DNA of 64,000 nucleotides from Lachnoclostridium sp. An196 (GCF_002160135.1 NZ_NFJZ01000005.1:124001-188000); one strand, 5' to 3'. Shown: positions 25,503 through 34,032, numbered from the stretch's first letter. Made by a program: numbers and translations. Notes: a model not told the origin generated them from the letters alone.

Positions 25503-26066
25503 ATCGGAGGATATTCCATCATCTATGCCGATCCCCCTTGGCAGTACCAGCGGAGCAAGGTACAGGGGGCGGCTGAAAACCATTACCCCACCATGAGCAT
25601 AGACGAGTTATGTGCGCTGCCTGTGGCCGAGATTGCGGCCCCGGACAGCGCACTTTTCATGTGGGCAACATTCCCGCAGCTCCCGGAGGCCCTGCGGCTC
25701 ATTAAGGCGTGGGGCTTCAACTATAAATCCGTGGCCTTTGTGTGGCTGAAAAAGAACAAGAAGGCCGATAGCTGGTTTTATGGGCTGGGTTTCTGGACGC
25801 GGGGCAACGCGGAGATCTGTCTGCTTGCCACACGGGGCCACCCCAAACGGCAGGCCGCCGATGTCCACCAGTTTATCATTTCTCCCATCGAGGCCCATAG
25901 CAAAAAGCCGGACGAAACGAGGGACAAAATTATTTCCCTCATGGGCGATCTGCCCCGTGTGGAGCTGTTCGCCCGTCAGACCCCGCCCGGCTGGGATGTA
26001 TGGGGCAACGAGGTGGAGCCGACAATCCGGGACTTCGGGACAATTTGTCCCAAGGAAGGAGTGTGA
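25503..26066 (+). CDS. MT-A70-family adenine methyltransferase, no standard start codon
   Basis: About 187 residues from an ATC at 25503. GGAAAGGAG lies 9 nt upstream; there is no in-frame ATG, GTG or TTG between 25417 and the catalytic motif IIYADPPWQYQRS. The leader GGAAAGGAGTGTGAC is almost the same as that of the next gene, where ATG stands at the matching place. Other family signs: MWATFPQLPEALRLI, FWTRGNAEICLLATRG. The family makes N6-methyladenine. The C-terminus (RDFGTICPKE) is encoded by palindrome copy 6. A start at 25410 inside the preceding gene is a less likely alternative. Confidence 0.8.
   Translation: MGGYSIIYADPPWQYQRSKVQGAAENHYPTMSIDELCALPVAEIAAPDSALFMWATFPQLPEALRLIKAWGFNYKSVAFVWLKKNKKADSWFYGLGFWTRGNAEICLLATRGHPKRQAADVHQFIISPIEAHSKKPDETRDKIISLMGDLPRVELFARQTPPGWDVWGNEVEPTIRDFGTICPKEGV
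26037..26051. repeat. ICE palindrome copy 6 (GGGACAATTTGTCCC)
   Basis: Encodes the last residues of the MT-A70 protein and ends 18 nt before the PrgI start. Confidence 0.9.
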
Positions 26067-26069
26067 CGG

Positions 26070-26423
26070 ATGCCCTATGTAAATGTCCCCAACGACCTAT
26101 CCAAAATCAAAACGAAAATCGCCTTTAACCTCACCAAACGCCAGCTTGTCTGTTTCGGCATCGGCGCGGCGGTGGGCGTCCCGGCCTATCTGCTCTCCCG
26201 TGGTGCCATCGGCAACACCGGGGCGCTGTTCGTCATGCTGGTGATCATGCTCCCGGCCTTTATGATGGCCATGTATGAAAAAGACGGGCTGCCCTTTGAA
26301 AAGGTGCTGCGAAACATCCTCAACACCCGGTTTCTGCGGCCCGGTGTGAGGCCCTACAAGACGCAGAACATCTATGCGTCATTCACAGGAAAGGAGGAGC
26401 CTATTGCAGAAAACAAAAAGTAA
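26070..26423 (+). CDS. PrgI-family (VirB3-like) membrane protein
   Basis: 117 residues with two membrane helices (about 25-45 and 50-70) and the family start PYVNVPNDLSKIKTKIAFNLTKRQL. PrgI/VirB3-like proteins partner with VirB4 at the inner face of the conjugation channel. Site GGAAGGAG, 9 nt before the ATG. The 3' end overlaps the VirB4 start by 20 nt. Confidence 0.9.
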   Translation: MPYVNVPNDLSKIKTKIAFNLTKRQLVCFGIGAAVGVPAYLLSRGAIGNTGALFVMLVIMLPAFMMAMYEKDGLPFEKVLRNILNTRFLRPGVRPYKTQNIYASFTGKEEPIAENKK

Positions 26424-28758
26424 AAGCAAGCCAAAGGCAAGTAAGCGCCGGGCCGTGGTGTCTGCCCAGCAGACGATCCCCTATGTGGCGATGCACCCGG
26501 ACGGCATCTGTCAGCTCCCCGGCGGGCTTTACACGAAAACGGTGGAATATGAGGACATCAATTATGCCGTTGCGTCCACCGAGGATCAGACTGCTATCTT
26601 TGGCGGCTGGAGCTCATTCCTCAATTACTTTGACAGTTCCTTGCCGTTCCAGCTTTCTTTCGTCAATCGGCGTTCCCGGTCTACCCACCGTTACAAGGTG
26701 AATATCCCGGCCCAGCAGGATGCGTTCAACAGCATCCGGGGCGAGTTCGTGGATATGCTCAAAGGCCAGATTGCCAAAAGCAACAACGGCATTGAACGCT
26801 CCAAATACATCACCTTTGGTCTGCCCGCTGGCAGCGTGGCCGAGGCCCGGCCCCGTCTGGATCGTGTAGAGGCCGATGTGATGGGCAACTTCAAGCGGCT
26901 GGGGGTACAGTCCCGGCCCCTCGATGGCCGGGATCGGCTGGCCGCCTTGCATGGGCAGCTCCACCCCGGCAGTCGGGAGCCTTTCCGATTTGCGTGGAAG
27001 GATATTCCCAGAACTGGCATGGGTACGAAAGACTTTATTGCCCCGGACAGCTTCGACTTCCGGCAGAGCCGTACATTCCGGGTGGGCCAGTCTTGGGGAG
27101 CTGCGTCCTACTTGCAGATTTTGGCGTCGGAAATGTCGGATAAGCTGCTGGCTGAAATCTTGGAGCTGGATGCCGAGCTGACGGTGACGCTCCATGTTCA
27201 GACGGTGGATCAGCTCAAGGCCATTAAAACCATCAAGGGTAAAATCTCCGATATTGGACGCATGAAGGCCGAGGAACAGAAAAAGGCTGTCCGGGCCGGG
27301 TACGATATGGAGATTTTGCCCCCCGACCTCATTACCTTTTCCAAGGATGCGGCAGAGCTGCTGGCCGATCTGCAATCCCGCAACGAGCGAATGTTCCTTT
27401 TGACCTTTACCGTCATCAACCTTGCGCCCAGCCGCCAGCGTTTGGAAAACGATGTATTTACCGTGTCCGGCATCGCGCAGAAATACAACTGCGCTCTGAA
27501 AAGACTGGACTGGCAGCAGGAGCAGGGTTTCCTGTCCTCGCTGGTGCTGGGGTACAACGGCATTGAGATCCAGCGCGGTATGACAACCAGCTCCACGGCG
27601 ATCTTTATTCCCTTTATGACCCGTGAGCTGCGTATGGACGGACAGGCCCTGTACTACGGCATGAACGCCCTTTCCCATAATGTCATCATGGCTGACCGCA
27701 AAAAGCTGAAATCGGCCAACGGAATGTACCTCGGCTCCACGGGATCGGGCAAGTCCTTTGCGGCAAAAAGAGAGTTGATCAATGTGTTCCTTGCCACCAG
27801 CGACAGGATCGTGGTGGTAGACCCGATGGGCGAATATGCCCCGCTGGTGAGGCGGCTGGGTGGACAGGTCATCGAGATCGCCCCGGACAGCCCCAACCAT
27901 ATCAATCCTATGGACATCCAGCTATCCACCAATGACGAGGACAGCCCCCTGTCCATGAAGGCCGACTTCCTGTTGTCCCTGTGCGAGTTGATCGTGGGCG
28001 GCAAGGAGGGCTTGCAGCCCATCGAAAAGACGGTCATTGACCGCTGTGTGCGGCTGGTCTACCGGGAGCTGGCGCTGGGGATCGGTAGCGGGGATATGCC
28101 GCTGCTGCAGGACTTGTATGAGGAACTGCTGAAACAGCCGGAGCCGGAGGCCCGGCGTGTGGCAACGGCGCTGGAGCTCTACTGCACAGGCTCCCTCAAC
28201 CTGTTCAACCACCCCACCAATGTCCAGACGGATGCCCGTGTGGTGTGCATCGTTCTGAAAGGCATGGGCGAAAACCTCCGCAAGATCGCCATGCACATTA
28301 CAAACGAGTTTGTCACATCGGCTGTCAACACCAACCATGCCGAGGGCCTTGCTACTTGGTGCTACTTTGATGAGTTCCATATTCTGCTCCGCGATCCGCT
28401 GACGGCCAGCTACTTTGTGGCCGTGTGGAAGATGCTCCGTAAAAAGGGCTGCGTCCCCTCGGCGCTGACGCAGAATGTGAAGGACTTGCTGGCAAGCCGG
28501 GAAATCGAGGCCATTCTGGATAACACCGACTTTATGATCCTGCTGTCACAGGCCCAAAGTGACCGGGCGATCCTCGCAAAGCAGCTCGGCATTTCCGAGC
28601 ATCAGCTCTCCTATATCACCCATAGCAATTCCGGCGAGGGTTTGCTGTTCTACGGCTCCGTGACCATCCCGTTTGTGGATCGTTTCCCCAAGGGTGAGAT
28701 TTACAATCTGCTGACCACCCGCCCGGAGGATATGGCCCATGAGCGAAAGGACGAATAA
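26404..28758 (+). CDS. VirB4-family type IV secretion ATPase
   Basis: About 784 residues from a TTG at 26404, 6 nt after AAGGAGG and inside the end of the PrgI gene. Walker A GSTGSGKSFAAKRE lies near residue 444, Walker B WCYFDEFHILL near 653, and LLSQAQSDRAILAKQLGISEHQLSYI near the C-terminus is typical of CTn-type VirB4 (TraE-like). It powers substrate movement or pilus biogenesis. A longer frame from 26374 lacks a ribosome site. Confidence 0.95.
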   Translation: MQKTKSKSKPKASKRRAVVSAQQTIPYVAMHPDGICQLPGGLYTKTVEYEDINYAVASTEDQTAIFGGWSSFLNYFDSSLPFQLSFVNRRSRSTHRYKVNIPAQQDAFNSIRGEFVDMLKGQIAKSNNGIERSKYITFGLPAGSVAEARPRLDRVEADVMGNFKRLGVQSRPLDGRDRLAALHGQLHPGSREPFRFAWKDIPRTGMGTKDFIAPDSFDFRQSRTFRVGQSWGAASYLQILASEMSDKLLAEILELDAELTVTLHVQTVDQLKAIKTIKGKISDIGRMKAEEQKKAVRAGYDMEILPPDLITFSKDAAELLADLQSRNERMFLLTFTVINLAPSRQRLENDVFTVSGIAQKYNCALKRLDWQQEQGFLSSLVLGYNGIEIQRGMTTSSTAIFIPFMTRELRMDGQALYYGMNALSHNVIMADRKKLKSANGMYLGSTGSGKSFAAKRELINVFLATSDRIVVVDPMGEYAPLVRRLGGQVIEIAPDSPNHINPMDIQLSTNDEDSPLSMKADFLLSLCELIVGGKEGLQPIEKTVIDRCVRLVYRELALGIGSGDMPLLQDLYEELLKQPEPEARRVATALELYCTGSLNLFNHPTNVQTDARVVCIVLKGMGENLRKIAMHITNEFVTSAVNTNHAEGLATWCYFDEFHILLRDPLTASYFVAVWKMLRKKGCVPSALTQNVKDLLASREIEAILDNTDFMILLSQAQSDRAILAKQLGISEHQLSYITHSNSGEGLLFYGSVTIPFVDRFPKGEIYNLLTTRPEDMAHERKDE

Positions 28759-30403
28759 GGGCGGGGCCACTTCGGGACAAAAAGTCCCAAAGTCCCCCAA
28801 AAGCAAGTTTAGAGCCAAAAGCCAGCAGGAGCAAACCGCCGAGTCCAAGCTGCGTATGGAAAAGCGCGGCGAACAACTGGATAAGGCCAAGAAAAAGCTG
28901 GCAAAGCAGAAACCGCCGAAAAAGTCCGGCCCCGTGAAAAAGGCGGGCCGGGCGGCGGGTGCAACCGTTCATGGGTATGTGCATGGCAAGCTATATGAGG
29001 TAGAGCATGAGAATGTCGGCACCGAAAGCGCCCACCGATCCGAGCTGGTCGGTGAGGCCGCCCTGCGCTCCACATCCCGGTATGTAAAAAAGCAAATCCG
29101 GGAGCACCCGGCCAAAGCGGTGCAAAAGGCCGAGTCCAGGCACATCAAGGCTACGGCGGATTATCAGTACCGGGCCACGGTGGAGGCCCACCCGGAAATG
29201 CAAAAGGGCGGCGCGGTGTCCCGGTATATCCAAAAGCAGAAAATCAAGCGGCAATACGCAAAGCAAGCGCGGGAGGCTGCAAAGCAGACGGCCAAGGCCG
29301 CAGAGAAAACGGCGGTCACAACGGAAAAGCTGGCGGCCCGGGCCGTGGCCTTTGTCAAGCGGCATCCTGTGGGGGTGTTGCTGTTCCTTGCCTGTTTTCT
29401 GCTGCTGGTGCTCATGCAGTCGTGTATGTCCTCTGCGGTGACGATTGGCAACGGCGTGGTGGGGGCCATCGGCGCGTCCACCTATGCCGCCGAGGATGCC
29501 GATCTGCGCGGGGCCGAGGCCGCCTACTGCGGGCTGGAGGCCGAGCTGCAAGACTATCTGGACAGCTACGAAAGCACTCACGATTATGACGAATACCACT
29601 TTGAGCTGGATGACATTGAACACGATCCCTATGTGCTGCTGTCTATTATCAGCGCCATACACGAAGGGGCGTGGACGGTGGACGAGGTACAGGGAACGCT
29701 GCAAATGCTCTTTGAAAAGCAGTACATTCTGACGGAAACGGTGGTGACGGAGCGCCGCTACTACCTCGAAACGGACACATGGACGGACGAAGAGGGCAAC
29801 ACCCATACCGACACATACCGGGTCTATTACGATTACTACATTTGCACCGTGACGCTGGAAAACTTCAACCTGTCCCATCTGCCCATCTACATTATGGGCG
29901 AGGATCAGCTCTCCCGGTACGCCCTGTATATGTCGGCGCTGGGCAACCGTCCAGACCTGTTTCCATCGTCCCCCTATGTGGCAAAGTACACCGCCGATCC
30001 CGTGGAGCATGAGATCCCGGAGGCGTATTTGGCCGACGAAACCTTTGCCGCCATTTTGGAGGAGGCCGAGAAATATATCGGCTATCCCTATGTATGGGGT
30101 GGGTACAAGCCCAGCACATCCTTTGATTGCTCCGGCTTCGTGTCCTATGTCTACAATCAATGCGGCTGGGACTTTGGGCGGTTGGGGGCGCAGGGGCTGT
30201 ATAACATCAGCCGCCGCACCAGCTCACCCCGCCCCGGCGATCTGGTGTTCTTCACCGGGACTTATGATACCCCCGGCGTTTCCCATGTGGGTATCTATGT
30301 GGGCGATGGCTGGATGCTCCATTGTGGCGATCCCATCGGGTATGCCAATCTCAACACAAGCTACTGGCAGTCTCATTTCTACGCCTACGGGCGGTTATCG
30401 TGA
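28739..30403 (+). CDS. C40 (NlpC/P60) peptidoglycan hydrolase of the conjugation system, CD1108-like
   Basis: 554 residues. A long basic cytoplasmic N-terminus (to about 205) precedes one membrane helix (VGVLLFLACFLLLVLMQSCM), an extracellular region and a C-terminal NlpC/P60 domain with the catalytic Cys in FDCSGF (about 462) and His in SHVGIYVG. It would open the wall for the channel, the VirB1-like role. The start overlaps the VirB4 end by 20 nt, with GGAGG 8 nt upstream. Palindrome copy 7 lies inside codons 12-17 and is read as GQKVP. Confidence 0.9.
   Translation: MSERTNKGGATSGQKVPKSPKSKFRAKSQQEQTAESKLRMEKRGEQLDKAKKKLAKQKPPKKSGPVKKAGRAAGATVHGYVHGKLYEVEHENVGTESAHRSELVGEAALRSTSRYVKKQIREHPAKAVQKAESRHIKATADYQYRATVEAHPEMQKGGAVSRYIQKQKIKRQYAKQAREAAKQTAKAAEKTAVTTEKLAARAVAFVKRHPVGVLLFLACFLLLVLMQSCMSSAVTIGNGVVGAIGASTYAAEDADLRGAEAAYCGLEAELQDYLDSYESTHDYDEYHFELDDIEHDPYVLLSIISAIHEGAWTVDEVQGTLQMLFEKQYILTETVVTERRYYLETDTWTDEEGNTHTDTYRVYYDYYICTVTLENFNLSHLPIYIMGEDQLSRYALYMSALGNRPDLFPSSPYVAKYTADPVEHEIPEAYLADETFAAILEEAEKYIGYPYVWGGYKPSTSFDCSGFVSYVYNQCGWDFGRLGAQGLYNISRRTSSPRPGDLVFFTGTYDTPGVSHVGIYVGDGWMLHCGDPIGYANLNTSYWQSHFYAYGRLS
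28774..28788. repeat. ICE palindrome copy 7 (GGGACAAAAAGTCCC)
   Basis: In the N-terminal codons of the C40 peptidase. The following AGCAAGTTTAGAGCC resembles the module segment downstream of copies 4 and 5, so this may be a third, decayed module. Confidence 0.75.
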
Positions 30404-30415
30404 AGGAGGTTATCT

Positions 30416-30664
30416 ATGGCAACTACGAAAAGCGCGAAAATCGAAGCCGAGATCGAAAAGGTCAAGGCCAAAATCGCGGAACAGCAGACCAAACTGAAAG
30501 AACTGGAACAGCGCAAGGTGGAGGCTGAAAACAGCGAGATCGTGGACATCGTGCGCGGCATGAGCATCCCTCTCGCGGAGCTGCCGCTGGTGCTCCAGCA
30601 GCTCCGGGCCGGGAAAACCTTGGGACAAAATGTCCCGAAGTCCGAGGAGGTGGCTGCGGAATGA
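30416..30664 (+). CDS. DUF4315-family small coiled-coil protein
   Basis: 82 residues. The first ~45 form an evident coiled coil (KIEAEIEKVKAKIAEQQTKLKELEQRKVEAENSEI) followed by VDIVRGMSIPLAELPLVLQQL. This pattern and position between the C40 peptidase and the DUF4366 protein are constant in CTn-type ICEs. Function unknown. Its C-terminus (GQNVPKSE) is encoded by palindrome copy 8, and its stop overlaps the next start. Confidence 0.85.
   Translation: MATTKSAKIEAEIEKVKAKIAEQQTKLKELEQRKVEAENSEIVDIVRGMSIPLAELPLVLQQLRAGKTLGQNVPKSEEVAAE
30622..30636. repeat. ICE palindrome copy 8 (GGGACAAAATGTCCC)
   Basis: At the 3' end of the DUF4315 gene; flanks CCTT and GAAG. Confidence 0.9.
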
Positions 30665-31398
30665 AAAAGCTGCGTGTTCTTTTACTGACGCTCTGCGTGG
30701 CCGTGTTCATGTGCGGCTTTACCGTGACGGCCCATGCCGGGGGCGGTGACGAGTACATCGAGCCTACCGACCAGTGGGAAGGGCTGGAGGAGCCTACCCC
30801 CACCACCGAGCCGGGGGTAGGCTTTTCTGACGAGGGCAACCTTGTCACCCGCGATCTGCTCTATGACGAGCACACCAACAAGCAGTTTATCACCGTCCAG
30901 ACCAGCGGCGGCAATACATTCTATATCGTCATTGACTACGATAAGCCCGTGGACGAGGACGGCGAACAGTACGAAACATACTTTTTCAGCATTGTGGACG
31001 AGGCCGATCTGCTGGCTGCTATGGAAGCCGCCGGGATGGAAGTCCCCGCCTGTGCCTGTACGGATAAGTGCATGGCCGGGGCCATCAACACCGATTGCCC
31101 CGTATGCGCCACCAACATGACCGAGTGCGTGGGCGTGGAGCCCGAGCCGGTGGAGGACACCGAGCCTGTGGACGATCCCGAGCCGGAGCAGCCCGAGGAC
31201 ACAGACGGCAATATGGGTACGATCCTGCTCATTTTGGCGATTGCCGCCGTGGGCGGCGGTGCTGGCTGGTATTTCAAGGTTTACCGCCCCAAGCAGCAGC
31301 GGGCCACAGAAGCGGTTGAGGAGGACTACGGGGACGAGCTGGATGCCTTTGACGATCTCGAGGACGATACGCCCCCTTGGGACGAGGACGAGGTATGA
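30661..31398 (+). CDS. DUF4366-family secreted/membrane protein (CD1107-like)
   Basis: 245 residues: signal peptide (KKLRVLLLTLCVAVFMCGFTVTAHA), extracellular domain with a Cys cluster (ACACTDKC...TDCPVC), Pro/Glu/Asp linker, C-terminal membrane helix (TILLILAIAAVGGGAGWYF) and an acidic cytoplasmic tail. It is a conserved member of the ICE transfer operon, probably a surface part of the mating apparatus. Its start and stop overlap the neighbours by 4 nt each. Confidence 0.85.
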   Translation: MKKLRVLLLTLCVAVFMCGFTVTAHAGGGDEYIEPTDQWEGLEEPTPTTEPGVGFSDEGNLVTRDLLYDEHTNKQFITVQTSGGNTFYIVIDYDKPVDEDGEQYETYFFSIVDEADLLAAMEAAGMEVPACACTDKCMAGAINTDCPVCATNMTECVGVEPEPVEDTEPVDDPEPEQPEDTDGNMGTILLILAIAAVGGGAGWYFKVYRPKQQRATEAVEEDYGDELDAFDDLEDDTPPWDEDEV

Positions 31399-31748
31399 GC
31401 CGGGAACTGACCCGCGAGGAAAAGAGGGCGATCCGCAAGCTGGTGTTTTCCCTGTGTGCGAACTATGATCGGGAGTATGGGTGCTTACCGCTGGACGGCC
31501 CCTGTTATATGCTGGGGAAATGCTGGACGGGAGCCTACTGCCGCTACTTCCGGGATGCCGTTCTGCCCAATGATCCGGTGCTGGAGGCGGCGCTGACCGC
31601 CGAAGGCCCGGTCCCGGAAACGCGGCCCTGCCCGATCTGTGGGCGACCTTTCCTCCCGGATGGCCGGACACGGTATTGCTCTGCGGCCTGTTCCGCTACT
31701 GCCCTGCGAAAACAGAAGCGGGATTATATGCGTAAAACAAGGCGCTGA
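31395..31748 (+). CDS. Cysteine-rich VLP domain protein
   Basis: 117 residues with about 11 Cys, including CPICGRPF...RYCSAACSATALRKQKRDYMRK, a probable zinc ribbon ending in a basic helix. The family name comes from the CVxxCxP-like cysteine-rich VLP domain seen on CTn-type ICEs. Start chosen at 31395, overlapping the preceding stop (ATGA). Function unknown; DNA or RNA binding is plausible. Confidence 0.75.
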   Translation: MSRELTREEKRAIRKLVFSLCANYDREYGCLPLDGPCYMLGKCWTGAYCRYFRDAVLPNDPVLEAALTAEGPVPETRPCPICGRPFLPDGRTRYCSAACSATALRKQKRDYMRKTRR

Positions 31749-31807
31749 CCCGTGGAAAATTAGGCCCGAAAAAACCGCCTGTATCAAGGCTTTTCGGGGC
31801 CGCTTGT

Positions 31808-31846
31808 GGGGTGGGGTGTATCATTTCATACCCCACCCCTGTTTTC
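31808..31846 (+). terminator. Terminator between the transfer genes and the mobilisation genes
   Basis: GGGGTGGGGT pairs perfectly with ACCCCACCCC across a 12-nt loop, followed by TGTTTTC. It lies about 25 nt before the next ribosome site. Confidence 0.8.
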
Positions 31847-31881
31847 GCAAAATACTTTCCACTTTTTGAAGGAGGTGTACC

Positions 31882-32232
31882 GTGGAGAAAAACGCCGGAT
31901 ATGTGATCCGCGAGTCCGTTCTCTTTGACAACAAACGGGGATTTGCCATCGCGGAGCATGGAAACCCCAAAGTCCCGGCTCCCTTTGTCACATGGCAGTT
32001 TGCCGAAGAGAACGGGCGGCGGGATTATTATTGGGGCCATTACCACGCAGACGAGGCATCGGCTCAAAAGGATTTCAAGGATCGAGCCGCCGACTACAAG
32101 CGGATGTATAAGGTGCAGGAGGTCAAGCCCCGCACGATTGCCCAGCAGATGAAAGAGGCCGCAAAGCTGGCCGAGGCTGACCGGGGCCGCGCTGCCCCGA
32201 AAAAGACTACCCCCGACAGGGGCGACAGATAG
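31882..32232 (+). CDS. Conserved small ICE protein of unknown function
   Basis: 116 residues from a GTG at 31882, 8 nt after GAAGGAGG. The N-terminal part looks like a small beta domain (YVIRESVLFDNKRGFAIAEH...TWQFAEENGRRDYYWGHYH) followed by a helical basic tail. Not recognised. Position ahead of MobC and the relaxase suggests a link with DNA processing. Confidence 0.6.
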   Translation: MEKNAGYVIRESVLFDNKRGFAIAEHGNPKVPAPFVTWQFAEENGRRDYYWGHYHADEASAQKDFKDRAADYKRMYKVQEVKPRTIAQQMKEAAKLAEADRGRAAPKKTTPDRGDR

Positions 32233-32242
32233 GAGGATCGCT

Positions 32243-32422
32243 ATGCCCGAAAAGTATGACCCGCTGAAAAGCGCGGAACTCACCACCGAGCAGAACTATA
32301 ATATGATCGACGGTATTCTGAACAACGGCCCGGCCCCGGTGCTCCCGCCCGAGGAAAAGCCGCTGGATAAGGTGCGGGAGATCCCGCCCAAACGCCGCAG
32401 CAGGGAGCGCGAGGAGCGTTGA
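32243..32422 (+). CDS. Small protein upstream of MobC
   Basis: 59 residues (MPEKYDPLKSAELTTEQNY...), with AGGAGG 6-7 nt upstream of the ATG. The C-terminus is strongly basic (PPKRRSREREER). The stop overlaps the MobC TTG start by 4 nt. No family recognised; probably real because of the ribosome site and the tight spacing on both sides. Confidence 0.6.
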   Translation: MPEKYDPLKSAELTTEQNYNMIDGILNNGPAPVLPPEEKPLDKVREIPPKRRSREREER

Positions 32423-32763
32423 CGAAAAAGCGCCGTCGCTGCGTCCATCTCAATGTCATGGTAACGCCCGAGGAGCAGGAGCTGATCTATGAGCGCATGG
32501 CCGAGGCGGGTATTCAAAATATGGGAGCATATATGCGGAAAATGGCCCTCAATGGGTATGTGCTCCATGTTGATCTTGCGGATGTGCGGGAGCTGGTGTC
32601 CTTGCAGCGGCGGTGTGCAAACAACCTCAACCAAGTGGCGATCCATGCCAATACCTACGGCATCTACCCCTCGGAGATCGCTGCGCTGCAAAAGGACTAT
32701 GCAGACCTGTGGGGGCCGCTGTCCGTTCTGATTAAAAAGCTGTCGGAGGTGGTGGAGCTATAA
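32419..32763 (+). CDS. MobC-family relaxosome accessory protein
   Basis: 114 residues from a TTG start. The N-terminal RRCVHLNVMVTPEEQELIYERM is a ribbon-helix-helix-like start, followed by NMGAYMRKMALNGYV and NLNQVAIHANTYGIYPSEIAALQKDY, the MobC signature. It should bind oriT and help the relaxase open the strands. The relaxase gene is 1.3 kb downstream, separated by three other genes. Confidence 0.9.
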   Translation: MTKKRRRCVHLNVMVTPEEQELIYERMAEAGIQNMGAYMRKMALNGYVLHVDLADVRELVSLQRRCANNLNQVAIHANTYGIYPSEIAALQKDYADLWGPLSVLIKKLSEVVEL

Positions 32764-32769
32764 CAAAAC

Positions 32770-32802
32770 GCGGGGAGCACAGGTTTATACCTTGCTCCCC
32801 GC
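32770..32802. terminator. Terminator between MobC and the convergent XRE gene
   Basis: GCGGGGAGCA pairs perfectly with TGCTCCCCGC, loop 13 nt. On the minus strand it is followed by TTTTG, so it best serves the XRE gene; on the plus strand the tail is AT-rich. Confidence 0.7.
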
Positions 32803-32803
32803 A

Positions 32804-33013
32804 TTATTCTGTTTCATCGGGCAAATATGCGATTATGTCGTCAAGCTCACAATCAAGTATTCTGCAAAGGGCATCCAGCGTGTTGGTAGAAACGGATTCA
32901 TTCGCTTTCAGCCTACGCACCGTGGAGCTACTGATCTCCCCTTTGACCTGCAAAGTGTATGTGGTTGCATTTTTGCGCTTCATAGTTTCCCACAATGGGG
33001 CGTATGAGATCAT
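32804..33013 (-). CDS. XRE-type helix-turn-helix regulator
   Basis: 69 residues forming a single HTH of the HTH_26/XRE type (ISSSTVRRLKANESVSTNTLDALCRILDCELDDIIAYL). It is the only minus-strand gene of the ICE, a usual arrangement for the element's own repressor, with a divergent SLOG-like gene and a shared 119-bp promoter region. Confidence 0.8.
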   Translation of the reverse strand: MISYAPLWETMKRKNATTYTLQVKGEISSSTVRRLKANESVSTNTLDALCRILDCELDDIIAYLPDETE

Positions 33014-33132
33014 CCGGCCTACCTCCTTTCACGCTTGCTTATATAAACATTATTGCCTATAATTGACCTAAAGCGTGATAGGCAATATTGCCCATACCAA
33101 GGCGGGGCAATTTCAGAAAAGAGGTTTGGATA

Positions 33133-33594
33133 ATGGGAGAGAAAACTTGTTGTGTAACAGGCCATCGTGATGTGCCAGTCGGCAAGGAGCAGTATGTGGA
33201 AGAAGCACTACGGAAAGAAGTGCTGGCTGCGATTGCAGCGGGATATACCCGTTTTATCTCCGGGTTTGCCGATGGTGTTGATCTCACTTTTGCCGCCATA
33301 GTTGCAGCGGAAAAGAAACAAAATAGCTGTTTGCAGTTGGAGGCCGCGCTCCCATATCGAAACCGTATCAATGCTAAATCTCCCTTGTTTCAAGAATTGC
33401 TTGCTTGTTGTGATCGCGTGTATGTTCAGTCTGAAAAATCCAATCGCCAATGCTACCATGAACGCAACCGCTACATGGTACTTTCCTCGGATCGGGTAAT
33501 TGCCGTTTATGACGGGAGATCCACGGGCGGCACTTTTTACACCATTCGTTTTGCACAGGCAAACGAAAAGGAAATTCGCATCATTGAGATATAA
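33133..33594 (+). CDS. SLOG-family (DUF1273-like) protein
   Basis: 153 residues with a Rossmann-like pattern: CCVTGHRDVP at the start, AGYTRFISGFADGVDLTFAAIVAAEKK, RNRYMVLSSDRVIAVYDGRSTGGTFYTIRFA. SLOG proteins bind nucleotide-derived ligands. This variant is frequent on CTn-type elements with no established role. It diverges from the XRE gene and is followed by palindrome copy 9. Confidence 0.7.
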   Translation: MGEKTCCVTGHRDVPVGKEQYVEEALRKEVLAAIAAGYTRFISGFADGVDLTFAAIVAAEKKQNSCLQLEAALPYRNRINAKSPLFQELLACCDRVYVQSEKSNRQCYHERNRYMVLSSDRVIAVYDGRSTGGTFYTIRFAQANEKEIRIIEI

Positions 33595-33599
33595 TCCTT

Positions 33600-33614
33600 G
33601 GGACATTTTGTCCC
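33600..33614. repeat. ICE palindrome copy 9 (GGGACATTTTGTCCC)
   Basis: 6 nt after the SLOG stop codon; flanks CCTT and AAAGTAGC. Confidence 0.9.
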
Positions 33615-33712
33615 AAAGTAGCCCGGCCATCGACATCCTTGTTTGCTTATATGGGCGGAGTTATAATATTGGTAGGAGGAAACCCATCAACTTTTACAGG
33701 AGGTAGCCGCTT

Positions 33713-34000
33713 ATGATCGTTCTGAAAATCCTTGCCGCCCCCTTTGTGGTGGTGCTCACCGTTCTGGCCGCCGTGGTGTCTTTTCTGTTCTGTATGGCAA
33801 CTGCGGTTTTCGTTGTGGCCTGTGTGGTGCTGACCCTGCTTGCCGTGGCCCTGTTCATCAGCGGCCAGACGCTGGGCGGGATCGTGTTCCTTGTCCTTGC
33901 GTTTCTGATCTCTCCCTATGGCATCCCGGCCATCGCGGAGTGGCTGGTGGATAAGCTGCACAATCTCAACTTTGCTCTGCGGGGCTTCATCACAGGCTGA
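33713..34000 (+). CDS. CD1845-like small membrane protein
   Basis: 95 residues with two or three hydrophobic helices covering most of the chain (IVLKILAAPFVVVLTVLAAV..., LGGIVFLVLAFLISPYGI). It matches what I recall of the CD1845 family, a conserved ICE gene just before the relaxase. Function unknown. Confidence 0.75.
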   Translation: MIVLKILAAPFVVVLTVLAAVVSFLFCMATAVFVVACVVLTLLAVALFISGQTLGGIVFLVLAFLISPYGIPAIAEWLVDKLHNLNFALRGFITG

Positions 34001-34006
34001 TACTTC

Positions 34007-34021
34007 GGGACAATTTGTCCC
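34007..34021. repeat. ICE palindrome copy 10 (GGGACAATTTGTCCC)
   Basis: 7 nt after the CD1845-like stop and 11 nt before the leader terminator of the relaxase gene. Confidence 0.9.
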
Positions 34022-34032
34022 AAGGTAGCATG

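Noticed and set aside
25918-25941. GAGGGACAAAATTATTTCCC as another palindrome copy
   Set aside because: Arms and spacing differ (no TGTCCC half) and it lies in a conserved part of the MT-A70 gene; not counted with the 14 copies.
26614-27900. 428-codon minus-strand frame opposite VirB4
   Set aside because: Lies wholly inside an unmistakable VirB4 gene; no ribosome site, no family.
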